In this document: piece by piece, positions 54,821 through 61,940 of the stretch
Position numbering within the stretch: the first letter of the stretch is position 1
Layout: every line of letters starts with the position of its first letter
NCBI RefSeq assembly: GCF_002845745.1
Contig: NZ_PIUM01000002.1
Coordinates: forward strand, 1-64,000
Reading direction: 5' to 3'
Source of the DNA: Telmatospirillum siberiense
GTDB taxonomy: Bacteria; Pseudomonadota; Alphaproteobacteria; Rhodospirillales; Magnetospirillaceae
Length of the DNA stretch: 64,000 bases
Made by a program: the position numbers and the translations under genes
The notes under the pieces: generated by a model
Told to the model about the DNA's origin: nothing
The model's database searches: none
The model's input: the letters and a program-made list of their open reading frames with translations, nothing else

Positions 54821-54940
54821 TGGGCAAATTTTGCCGACCAAATTGATCTCGATGTGGCAGATTCTTCCCGGAATATTCCGTCTCATGTCATTGTAGGCTT
54901 GAATTTACTGACAGTTTATTTGTGGCATGCCTCTTGCTTT
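54821..54940 (+). promoter_or_regulatory. Sigma-54 promoter of the ECF sigma gene with FlbD-like sites
   Basis: TGGCATGCCTCTTGCTTT (54923-54940) matches the sigma-54 consensus: TGGCATG, four bases, TTGCT. Upstream, the minus strand of 54821-54836 reads CGGCAAAATTTGCCCA, nearly identical to the fliF site, and TGGCAGATTCTTCCCG (54855-54870) is a weaker second copy; centres are about 120 and 86 bases before the inferred start near 54949. The rest of the gap 54700-55019 contains no gene. The gene start is about 70 bases downstream of the inferred transcript start. Confidence 0.7.
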
Positions 54941-55019
54941 GGTCTCTTCGGGCTATTGGTCTTGCCGACTCTGATAGGGGCGGTAGGGGGCTCATTGGAG
55001 ATCCGGAGCGAACGGCGCC

Positions 55020-55634
55020 ATGAATAAGATGCTTTCATTCGCCAGCAATACGATGACCGCGTTGACACCGCTGGACGGGAGTGACGATGCTCTCCTTGAG
55101 CGGATGCGGCAGGACGATGTGGATGCCTACCGTACCTTGGTGGAGCGGCATATCGACCATGCCTATGCTGTCGCGATGCGCATCTTGAAGAACCCTGCCG
55201 ACGCCGAGGATGTGACTCAGGACGCCTTCGTCAAGGCGTGGCTCAATCGGCATCGGTGGGATGCCGGCAGGGCCAAGTTCAGCACATGGCTTTATCGGGT
55301 CATCGTCAATCGTTGTATCGACAAGCAGCGCTTGTTGAAGACCGAATGGCTGGACGACGTCGAGGAGCCCGCCGCCGATATTACCGATGCGGTTACCCTG
55401 ATCCATCGGCAGCGGGTTTATGGACGGCTGGAGGACGCTCTACACAGGCTGCCGACCCAGCAGCGGGTGGCGCTGGTGTTGTCCTACTACGAGGACATGA
55501 GCAATATCGAGGTGGCCGATGTGATGGGCACGACGGTCGGGGCGGTCGAATCTTTATTGAAGCGGGGGCGTAAGCGTTTGCGCGAGCTTCTGCGGCGTTC
55601 GGAGGGCGATATCCGAACCGGTTTTGCCGACTGA
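55020..55634 (+). CDS. ECF-type sigma factor
   Basis: A 204-residue sigma-70 family protein with the two-domain ECF layout: region 2 (AYRTLVERHIDHAYAVAMRILKNPADAEDVTQDAFVKAWLNRHRWDAGRAKFSTWLYRVIVNRCIDKQR) and region 4 (LEDALHRLPTQQRVALVLSYYEDMSNIEVADVMGTTVGAVESLLKRGRKRLRELL). No anti-sigma gene is adjacent. A 132-base gap separates it from flagellin. Its sigma-54 promoter with FlbD-like sites places it in the flagellar hierarchy, so it may relay late-stage control, possibly to flagellin, in a genome where FliA is not seen in this window. Regulon and regulatory partner are unknown. The start could also be ATG 12 codons later. Confidence 0.9.
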   Translation: MNKMLSFASNTMTALTPLDGSDDALLERMRQDDVDAYRTLVERHIDHAYAVAMRILKNPADAEDVTQDAFVKAWLNRHRWDAGRAKFSTWLYRVIVNRCIDKQRLLKTEWLDDVEEPAADITDAVTLIHRQRVYGRLEDALHRLPTQQRVALVLSYYEDMSNIEVADVMGTTVGAVESLLKRGRKRLRELLRRSEGDIRTGFAD

Positions 55635-55690
55635 CGGAAAAAACCTTCATTTTTGTGCGCCCGATTTTTCCGGACGGTCCGTTCAATCAA

Positions 55691-55719
55691 TGAATGAGCT
55701 TAATCGCATTGCTCATTCA
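55691..55719 (+). promoter_or_regulatory. Inverted repeat in the flagellin leader
   Basis: TGAATGAGC (55691-55699) and GCTCATTCA (55711-55719) form a perfect 9-base inverted repeat with an 11-base loop, 48 bases before the flagellin start and 57 bases after the sigma gene stop. It may terminate the sigma transcript, bind a regulator, or stabilise flagellin mRNA. A second small hairpin, CCCCT/AGGGG, follows. Flagellin has an excellent ribosome site (AGGAGG, 5 bases spacing). Confidence 0.6.
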
Positions 55720-55766
55720 GCCCCCCTCCGAGGGGATTCCGAGTGAAGGACTATTAGGAGGCCAGC

Positions 55767-56603
55767 ATGCCCGTTATTTCGACCAATAATGCCGCCAACG
55801 CGTCATTGAACTATCTGAACAACAACTCCAACAAAGAAACCAATCTGCTCTCCCAGCTGGCCAGTGGCTCGCGCATCGTGCAGGCGTCTGACGACGCCGC
55901 CGGCCTCGCCATCGGCACCCAGTTGCAAGCCAACGTCACCGTCTATAACCAGGATGCCACCAACGTCAGCCAAGGTACCGCCATCCTGCAGTCGGCCGAC
56001 GGCGCCCTGGCCCAGATCAGCAACGTCCTCCAGCGCATGATGGCGCTGGCCACCGAGGCCGCGTCCGGCCAGGTGACCAACTCCCAGCGTTCCGAGGACA
56101 TCAATACGGAATACACGCAGCTCAAGAGCGAAATCAGCAGCATCGTCAGCAGCACCACCTACGCTGGCCAGACCCTGCTCTCCGGCTCCTTCCTCAGCAA
56201 CGTGAAGTTCCTCGTCGGCACCCTGTCGTCCAACTTCATCACCATTTCGGTGGCCTCGGTTTCCGTCGGCGGCACCAACGGTCTGCTGGGTAACACGGGC
56301 TCGACGGTCAGCACGGCGGCCACGGCGTTGCAGGCGATCAACAAGATCAACTCGGCGATCAATACGATCACCAAGGATCGCGCCAAGATCGGTGCCTACG
56401 AATCGCAGTTCTCCTTCAGCAGCCAGGACATCGCCACCAACTCGCAGAACATCACGGCGGCCGCCTCGGTGGTTCTCGATGCCGACGTTGCTTCGGTGAA
56501 GTCGCAGTTGTCGTCGGTCGACGTGAAGACCCAGGCTTCCGTCGCCGCTCTGACCCAGGCCGCCCAGTTGCCGTCCGAACTGCTGCGTTTGATCCAGTCG
56601 TAA
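55767..56603 (+). CDS. fliC: Flagellin
   Basis: A 278-residue flagellin. The N-terminal D0/D1 part (ISTNNAANASLNYLNNNSNKETNLLSQLASGSRIVQASDDAAGLAIGTQLQANVTVYNQDATNVSQGTAILQSADGALAQISNVLQRMMALATEAASG) and the C-terminal part (INTITKDRAKIGAYESQFSFSSQDIATNSQNITAAASVVLDADVASVKSQLSSVDVKTQASVAALTQAAQLPSELLRLIQ) are canonical. The central variable domain is short, rich in Ser/Thr/Gly, and offers many potential O-glycosylation sites. It is preceded by a near-perfect ribosome site and followed by a strong hairpin at 56708. Glycosyltransferase genes downstream and upstream suggest glycosylation. It is the only flagellin here. Confidence 0.97.
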   Translation: MPVISTNNAANASLNYLNNNSNKETNLLSQLASGSRIVQASDDAAGLAIGTQLQANVTVYNQDATNVSQGTAILQSADGALAQISNVLQRMMALATEAASGQVTNSQRSEDINTEYTQLKSEISSIVSSTTYAGQTLLSGSFLSNVKFLVGTLSSNFITISVASVSVGGTNGLLGNTGSTVSTAATALQAINKINSAINTITKDRAKIGAYESQFSFSSQDIATNSQNITAAASVVLDADVASVKSQLSSVDVKTQASVAALTQAAQLPSELLRLIQS

Positions 56604-56707
56604 GTTTCCTGACTGGATTTGGACGTGTTGGATCTGCTGGTCGAAAATCTGTCGGCAGACCCCGGCGGCATCGGAGGCTAGGCTGCCGGCGACGTCGGTG
56701 ATAAGTT

Positions 56708-56739
56708 ACGGCGTGGAACTGGGTTCGGTTCCACGCCGT
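56708..56739 (+). terminator. Terminator-like hairpin after flagellin
   Basis: ACGGCGTGGAAC (56708-56719) and GTTCCACGCCGT (56728-56739) form a perfect 12-base stem with an 8-base loop, 105 bases after the flagellin stop and 36 bases before fliD. No U-run follows, so it may also protect the flagellin mRNA end. Confidence 0.65.
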
Positions 56740-56774
56740 GGCGGTTCTGGCCCGCTCAAGCAGGGAAGTTGGAA

Positions 56775-58841
56775 ATGAGCAGCGTCTCAACATCGTCCAC
56801 CGTCTCGACCGGCAATGCGACGGATATTTCCACTGTCCAGAGCAGCAATTATTCCGTGTCGCTGGCCTCGGCTGTTACTACCAAAGTCCAGCCTTACCTG
56901 ACCCGTGCCGATTCCATCGCCACGGAAATCACCACGAACAAAACGAAGATCGCCGCTTATCAAAGTATGCAGAGCCTGCTGCTGGCCCTGAAGACGGCGA
57001 CATCGAATTTAAGTTCGCAATCGACCGAAGGCACGAACGTCTTCAACAGCCGGTCTGCCGGATTGACCTCGAAGGCGGCGGTCAGTGGCTCGACCCCCTC
57101 GGATGCCAGCACGCTGTTGTCCGCGACCGTCAATTCGGGGACCAACTCCGGGACCCATACGGTGGTGGTCAACCAATTGGCCGCGGCCGAGGAAGATGTC
57201 GGCAGCACCATCAATCTGTCGAGCACGGCGGTCCTGTCGTCGTCCTCGTCCTTCAGCAGCCTGGTCGGCGGAACCTTCTCGATTTCCGAAACGGGAAAAC
57301 AGGCGGTCAGCATTACGCTGACTTCGTCGATGTCGCTGACCGACGTTGCCAGCGCCATCAATGGCAACACGGACACCACGGGCGTCAGCGCGTCGGTCGT
57401 CACGATCGATAGCACGCATTCGGTGCTGGTGGTCTCGGGACAGGATACCGACGTGCCGCTGGAATTCAGCGACGGCAGCGGGATCTTGTCCAAACTCGGG
57501 CTTCATACGAGTTCGACGACCCAGAGCAGCACGGCGACCATTTCGGACACGACCTCGGCGCTCGGCCTCGCCGGAGCCTTCACCATTAATGGCGGCGTGG
57601 TGGGCAGCACGGCGACCGCGGTGAGTGTCACCATCACCTCGACGATGTCGCTCGCCGATGTCGCGAGCACCATCAACGCCGCCGCCACGGCCGCGGGTAT
57701 CAGCGGAACCATGGCCAGTCTGTCGGGCACGACGCTGACGCTGTCTTCCGGCACTGGCGGTTCCACCTTGTCCTTCTCCGGTATTTCCGGCGATGTGCTG
57801 TCGACGCTGGGCATTGATGAGGTGGCGAGCAACGGTGCGGTCAATCAGGTCAATGCGGCGCAGGCGGCGATTTTGACTATCGACGGGGTTTCGGGCATTA
57901 CCCGGACCACCAATAGCGTGACCGACGCCTTGAGCGGCGTATCGCTCGATTTGACCGGGGCGGATTCGAATACCATCGTCACGGTTACGGTGCAGCCGAA
58001 TACCACATCGATCGGAAACACCATTCTGGCCTTCATGACCGCCTACAATAACTGGGAGTCCTTCGTTCAGATGAACGAAGCGACCGGCAGTGACGGGACG
58101 GCGTCCAGTTCGGCCACGTTGTTCGGCGATTCGACCCTGCGTGAAGTCAGCCTGGATATCGATAGCAAGATCACCTCCATGATCAGCAGCATGACGTTGG
58201 CCGACATTGGCCTGACGCTCAACAGCAGCAATGAGTTGGAAGCTGACACCACGACGCTGACCAGCCAGCTCAAAGACAATTTCAGCAATGTCCTGAACCT
58301 GTTCCAGTCCCATATTTCGAGCAGTTCCTATACCTTGCAGACCCGGGGTACCGATTACAGTACCTATTCCGGAACCTTCAATATGACGATCACCAAGTCG
58401 TCGGGGAGCATCACCGGAATCACCCTGACATTGGCCGACGGCTCGACCGTCGATGCTTTGGCCAAGGGGCTTTTTACCGTCAGCGGGCAAAAGATTTCCG
58501 GTGTTTCCGGAAGCGCTTACGATAGCCTAAACTTAACCTATACCGGTGAGAATGGCACGGCGACGGTGACGGTCAGCGCGACCGTCGGGCTGGCCAATCA
58601 GCTCTATACCACCTCGAAAAACTATGGGAACACGCTCAACGGCACTGTTGAAAATCTGATTGAAAATCTTCAGGACGAAGACACGGCCTTGACCTCGCAG
58701 TACAATACGATCATCAATCAGGCAAATAGTTACGCGACGTTCCTTCTCCAGCAGTATTCCAGTCTGACGTCGACGGTCCAGGCTGCGGCTTATGCCAGTT
58801 CCGTGCTGAGTTCGATGTTCGCCATGCAGACCAGTAGTTGA
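56775..58841 (+). CDS. fliD: FliD, flagellar filament cap protein
   Basis: A 688-residue Ser/Thr/Ala-rich secreted protein. The N-terminal segment (YSVSLASAVTTKVQPYLTRADSIATEITTNKTKIAAYQSMQSLLLALKTATSNL) matches the FliD N-terminal domain with its LxxKxxxY-like linkage region. A repeated hook-IN-like motif occurs as SMSLTDVASAINGN and TMSLADVASTINAA. The C-terminal FliD domain shows NTILAFMTAYNNWESFV, SLDIDSKITSM, ADIGLTLNSSNELEADTTTLTSQLKDNFSNVLNLF and a heptad-like LQDEDTALTSQYNTIINQANSYATFLLQQYSSLTSTVQ. FliD caps the filament and promotes flagellin folding. ATG 56775 lies after GGGAAG. It is longer than most FliD proteins because of duplicated middle repeats. Confidence 0.93.
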   Translation: MSSVSTSSTVSTGNATDISTVQSSNYSVSLASAVTTKVQPYLTRADSIATEITTNKTKIAAYQSMQSLLLALKTATSNLSSQSTEGTNVFNSRSAGLTSKAAVSGSTPSDASTLLSATVNSGTNSGTHTVVVNQLAAAEEDVGSTINLSSTAVLSSSSSFSSLVGGTFSISETGKQAVSITLTSSMSLTDVASAINGNTDTTGVSASVVTIDSTHSVLVVSGQDTDVPLEFSDGSGILSKLGLHTSSTTQSSTATISDTTSALGLAGAFTINGGVVGSTATAVSVTITSTMSLADVASTINAAATAAGISGTMASLSGTTLTLSSGTGGSTLSFSGISGDVLSTLGIDEVASNGAVNQVNAAQAAILTIDGVSGITRTTNSVTDALSGVSLDLTGADSNTIVTVTVQPNTTSIGNTILAFMTAYNNWESFVQMNEATGSDGTASSSATLFGDSTLREVSLDIDSKITSMISSMTLADIGLTLNSSNELEADTTTLTSQLKDNFSNVLNLFQSHISSSSYTLQTRGTDYSTYSGTFNMTITKSSGSITGITLTLADGSTVDALAKGLFTVSGQKISGVSGSAYDSLNLTYTGENGTATVTVSATVGLANQLYTTSKNYGNTLNGTVENLIENLQDEDTALTSQYNTIINQANSYATFLLQQYSSLTSTVQAAAYASSVLSSMFAMQTSS

Positions 58842-58859
58842 TGATCTAGGAGTGCCCCG

Positions 58860-59294
58860 ATGAGCCAGACCCGTTACGCCATTTCCGCCTATGAGACGGC
58901 CCAGCGCACGACGCCCCCATTGAAGATCGTGGTGATGCTCTATGACGGCATTTTGGCCCGGATCGCCAGGGCTGCGGATGCCGCGCGGCAAGGCGATTCC
59001 CAGAGGCAATTCGAGGCGGTGATGAGCGCGGCGCGCATCATCGACGGTTTGAACCGCCATCTCGACATGGAGAAGGGTGGGGATGTGGCCATCCGGTTGC
59101 GTGAAACTTACGAGGCCGTCGCCCGGACCTTGTTCCGTTCCGTCGGCAAGGAGACCGGAGCCGAGGCTTGTGACCGCCTGCTTGTCGCCGTCCGCGAGTT
59201 GCGTGACGCCTGGGCGGAAATCGCCGAAGCCGATCCCGCGTCCCGCGGAACGATCGATAAGCCGCAAAATTTCTCCACCTCGGAAGCCGTGTGA
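58860..59294 (+). CDS. fliS: FliS, flagellin export chaperone (copy 1)
   Basis: A 144-residue helical protein: YAISAYETAQRTTPPLKIVVMLYDGILARIARAADAARQGDSQRQFEAVMSAARIIDGLNRHLDMEKGGDVAIRLRETYEAVARTLFRSVGKETG matches FliS, including the VVMLYDG opening. FliS binds the flagellin C-terminus in the cytoplasm and delivers it to the export gate. It is 18 bases after fliD, typical operon order fliD-fliS. A C-terminal tail of about 20 residues is specific to this copy. Confidence 0.92.
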   Translation: MSQTRYAISAYETAQRTTPPLKIVVMLYDGILARIARAADAARQGDSQRQFEAVMSAARIIDGLNRHLDMEKGGDVAIRLRETYEAVARTLFRSVGKETGAEACDRLLVAVRELRDAWAEIAEADPASRGTIDKPQNFSTSEAV

Positions 59295-59369
59295 GCCGGC
59301 CCCGAGGCCGGGCTCTGAAACGATCAACCGCATGTCCCGACGGCATGCTTATTTAAGACGGAAGTTGCC

Positions 59370-59642
59370 TTGGACGCTTTCGTGTCTCCGCAAGATCTGC
59401 AGGACATCGTCGATCAATACGGCGAAGATCCTGCTTGGTGGCCGGCGTCCCGCCGGACTGCCGCGCAGGAATTGATCGACGTCTGCGCCGAGGCCCGTGA
59501 GATCATTGCCCAGGCTCGCGAGTTGCGGGAGGCCTTGCGGTCCATGGGGCCCGCCGCGCCGGAATGTTTTAGCGACCGCATCATTTCCGTGGCGCTCGAA
59601 CTGGATCCCCCGATGGATGACGTGGTTTGGCTCCGAAATTGA
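59370..59642 (+). CDS. Small conserved-type protein between two fliS genes
   Basis: A 90-residue acidic protein. It contains DQYGEDPAWWPASRRTAAQELIDVCAEAREIIAQARELREAL, a motif of the form YGxDPAxWPxxxRxAAxxLI that I know from small uncharacterised alphaproteobacterial proteins. No membrane span or signal. TTG 59370 with GGAAG upstream is the likely start; GTG at 59382 is an alternative. Lying between two fliS genes, it may help flagellin export or control, but the function is unknown. A long hairpin (59644-59682) follows directly. Confidence 0.6.
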   Translation: MDAFVSPQDLQDIVDQYGEDPAWWPASRRTAAQELIDVCAEAREIIAQARELREALRSMGPAAPECFSDRIISVALELDPPMDDVVWLRN

Positions 59643-59643
59643 C

Positions 59644-59682
59644 CGGAGCCAAAAGACCCGCATAATTCTTTTGTTCTCCGGT
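59644..59682 (+). terminator. Stem-loop after the small gene
   Basis: CCGGAG (59644-59649) pairs with CTCCGG (59677-59682) and CAAAAGA with TCTTTTG inside, giving a long interrupted stem that begins 2 bases beyond the stop. It probably ends or protects the fliD-fliS transcript. About 95 bases then separate it from the second fliS gene. Confidence 0.55.
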
Positions 59683-59777
59683 AACCGTTCCTTAAACATC
59701 CAATAGGCATGATTGGCCGAACATATTTGCCTGGGCGCAGTTCAGGGTATGCCCGGCTGTTGGGGAGCGAGTAAGCG

Positions 59778-60155
59778 ATGTCTACGACCCAGACCAATCC
59801 TTCGGTGACGGCTGAGCCTTCGACGACGGCGGTCGTGCAGCTTTACGACACCGTCCTTTTACATGTGAGCCGGGCCGCCGAGGCTGCTCACAAGGGTGAT
59901 TTCCAGGCGCAGTTCGACGAAGTGATGAGCGCTACCCGTATTATCGACGGCTTGAACCGGTGCCTGGATATGGCGCAGGGCGGTCAGGTTGCGGTCAATC
60001 TGCGTGAAATGTATGAGGCCGTCAGCCGGACCTTGCTGCGTTCGGTCGGCAAGCCCTCGGCGGAAGAGGCTTGCGACAAGTTGATCTCGGCGGTGCGCGA
60101 TATGCGCAATGCCTGGGCGGAAATCTCGGGCTTGCCGCCGATCGCGGCGCAGTAA
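59778..60155 (+). CDS. FliS paralogue (copy 2)
   Basis: A 125-residue protein clearly paralogous to FliS copy 1: VVQLYDTVLLHVSRAAEAAHKGDFQAQFDEVMSATRIIDGLNRCLDMAQGGQVAVNLREMYEAVSRTLLRSVGKPSAEEACDKLISAVRDMRNAWAEI aligns residue by residue with it, but the N-terminal YAxxAYE segment, which contributes to flagellin binding, is replaced by an unrelated Thr/Ser-rich stretch. It may serve another client or regulate FliS. It has no close upstream gene and is followed by a strong hairpin at 60189. Confidence 0.85.
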   Translation: MSTTQTNPSVTAEPSTTAVVQLYDTVLLHVSRAAEAAHKGDFQAQFDEVMSATRIIDGLNRCLDMAQGGQVAVNLREMYEAVSRTLLRSVGKPSAEEACDKLISAVRDMRNAWAEISGLPPIAAQ

Positions 60156-60188
60156 TCCGCTTTATCTTAGGACGACATCTTTCCTCCG

Positions 60189-60219
60189 AGAGTGCTTCGG
60201 ACTCGTGCCGAAGCACTCT
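60189..60219. terminator. Bidirectional terminator-like hairpin
   Basis: AGAGTGCTTCGG (60189-60200) and CCGAAGCACTCT (60208-60219) form a perfect 12-base stem with a 7-base loop between the convergent fliS paralogue and the OGT-like gene. U-runs are weak on both sides. Confidence 0.7.
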
Positions 60220-60248
60220 TCGCATGCCCGGCCCTATAGAGCTGGCCG

Positions 60249-61775
60249 TCACCTGTTCCCCACCGCCCATAGAAATGCTTCGAATGCGCGGAGCGCCATC
60301 TCGTCCTCGTAAAGGACGTGGCTTGCCGCCGCGATACGGCGGCTCAACTCGTCCCGTCGCTGCCGGTCGCGGCCGATGGCCAAGGCGATTTCGACATAGT
60401 GGTCGAGATCCCGGGCGATGCAGTCCTCGATCCCCAGCAGCCGATAGAATCCGAACGTGTGGCGGGCCCGCATATGACGGCCGGGCCAGGTGACGACGGG
60501 CGTGCCGCAGGCGAAGGCCTCCAGTGTGGTATGGCCGCCGCTGTAATGGGGCGGGTCGAGCATCACGTCGGCAAGGCGCATCAAGCCGATGAAGCGCGGT
60601 CGATCTTGCGGCCCGAGAATATGAATCCGTTCCGCCAGCTCCGGCGCGGGACCGAGGATGCGCCCGCGCACGGCCTGCATCAGCGGTCCCGTCCAGCCAG
60701 CCGTCAGTACGAGGTGGGCCGAGGGGGCTTCCGTCAGAATACGCCGGATGACCGCGTCGAAATCGGGATGAAACTTTTGCGGCGTCTGCGGGCAGAGATA
60801 CAGCAAGACGCCTTCCGGCAATCCGTAATCGCCCGGCGCCGGGGCGGCGGATGGAATGTCCGGTCGGCGGACCCAACTGCCGATTCCCGGCAGGCGGATC
60901 AGTTTTTCACCGTAATGGGTCTCTCCCTCCTCGGGCTCCATCGCATCGCTGCTGAGGAAGACGTCGATGCTGGGCAGGCCGGTGGTATCGGGGTGTCCCC
61001 ACAGCACGGCCTGCGTTGCGGCCAGACGGGCATGGGCGAGGAACAGGGTGAAGGGATCCATCCCGAGGTCGAGATAAACAAGGACGTCCAGCCGTTCCCC
61101 GGCGATCCTCAGGCGGGCCTCCGAGAGATCGGCGGGCAGAGTGACAATGCGTTTTCCCCGCATGCCCGCCTGCCGGAGGTAAGCGTCGCTCCCTTCGATG
61201 GCGAAGGCGCAAATGTCGAAACTGTCCGCATCCAGCCGCTCGATCAGGCCGGTGAACAGCCGCGCGATGGTGTGGTCGCAGAAGAACCAGGAGACGAATC
61301 CCACGCGGATGGGACCGGGCGCCCGCGGCTCCGAGACATGGGGGGCCTGCCAGTCGAGGTCGGGTGTCGCTTTCGAGCAGACCTGATGAAACAGCCGATG
61401 CAAAGGGCCGTTGCCATGTTCGCCGTGATAGGCAAGCAGAAAGCAGGTCCAGTCGATTTCCTTTACCGGGTTGGCGACATGCAGATCTTCCGTCAGCAAG
61501 GCCCGCAGGCGTTCCTCCATCCTGGCGCGCAGATCGTCGATTTGCCGCCGCGATTCGGGCACACTGGGAAGCATGATCGCTTGACGGATGCGCCAGGCGT
61601 CATTGGGCGCCAGCGCGATCGCGTGGGCCAGTTCGGCTTCCGCCTCGGAAAAGAGGCCCGCCGTCCATAGCTGCTTGGAGAGCAGCGCATGCGCCCTGGC
61701 TTCCAGCGCGACCAGGGCTTTGCGTCTGTTTTCCTCGGCGGCGACCGCGTCGCCATCGTTCTTTCCATCTTCCAT
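60249..61775 (-). CDS. OGT-like (GT41) glycosyltransferase
   Basis: A 508-residue protein whose C-terminal 360 residues match the SPINDLY/O-GlcNAc-transferase (GT41) catalytic region: IRVGFVSWFFCDHTIARLFTGLIERLDADSFDICAFAIE, LDVLVYLDLGMDP, GHPDTTGLPSIDVFLSSDAMEP, LLYLCPQTPQKFHPDFDAVIRRIL, DVMLDPPHYSGGHTTLEAFACGTPVVTWPG. Residues 20-75 hold one TPR-like pair (EARAHALLSKQLWTAGLFSEAEAELAHAIALAPNDAW), far fewer than in typical OGT. Enzymes of this type O-glycosylate Ser/Thr of flagellin in several bacteria, and the position next to the flagellin genes fits. It lies 165 bases beyond the stop of the TPR/GT9 gene, with structured repeat copy 2 in between. Confidence 0.85.
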   Translation of the reverse strand: MEDGKNDGDAVAAEENRRKALVALEARAHALLSKQLWTAGLFSEAEAELAHAIALAPNDAWRIRQAIMLPSVPESRRQIDDLRARMEERLRALLTEDLHVANPVKEIDWTCFLLAYHGEHGNGPLHRLFHQVCSKATPDLDWQAPHVSEPRAPGPIRVGFVSWFFCDHTIARLFTGLIERLDADSFDICAFAIEGSDAYLRQAGMRGKRIVTLPADLSEARLRIAGERLDVLVYLDLGMDPFTLFLAHARLAATQAVLWGHPDTTGLPSIDVFLSSDAMEPEEGETHYGEKLIRLPGIGSWVRRPDIPSAAPAPGDYGLPEGVLLYLCPQTPQKFHPDFDAVIRRILTEAPSAHLVLTAGWTGPLMQAVRGRILGPAPELAERIHILGPQDRPRFIGLMRLADVMLDPPHYSGGHTTLEAFACGTPVVTWPGRHMRARHTFGFYRLLGIEDCIARDLDHYVEIALAIGRDRQRRDELSRRIAAASHVLYEDEMALRAFEAFLWAVGNR

Positions 61776-61801
61776 GGTTACCGATCCGCAAGGTTATTTT
61801 A

Positions 61802-61940
61802 TACCAGGTCTCGATGAGGATAACTCATCGAGACCTGGTCTGGCCCATTGAGGGCCCGCGCCATCGTTGGCGCGAAGCCAAGGGGTGCGGAGGCACCCCG
61901 CCCGGCGATTGAGGGCTCGGTGACCGGTTGCGGTCACCGA
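61802..61940. repeat. Multi-hairpin structured repeat, copy 2
   Basis: This is the second element, same orientation as copy 1: GGTCTCGATGAG-GATAA-CTCATCGAGACC, GGCCC-ATTGA-GGGCC, GCGCCA-TCGT-TGGCGC with TTGGC-GCGAA-GCCAA overlapping, GGGGTGC-GGAG-GCACCCC, the box CCCGGCGATTGAGGGC, and CGGTGACCG-GTTG-CGGTCACCG. It is shorter than copy 1 by about 55 bases and lacks its right terminal repeat because the element abuts the stop codon of the adjacent gene at 61941. Stems differ from copy 1 by paired substitutions while loops are kept. It separates two minus-strand genes, and read on the minus strand carries a CTCC loop. Confidence 0.8.

Noticed and set aside
54797-55027. A 76-codon plus-strand frame ahead of the ECF sigma gene
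   Set aside because: It runs across the sigma-54 promoter and FlbD-like sites and has no ribosome site; the regulatory reading is much better.
60189-60219. Considered as a third copy of the multi-hairpin repeat
   Set aside because: Only one stem and no ATTGAG or CGGAG boxes; it is a plain terminator-like hairpin.
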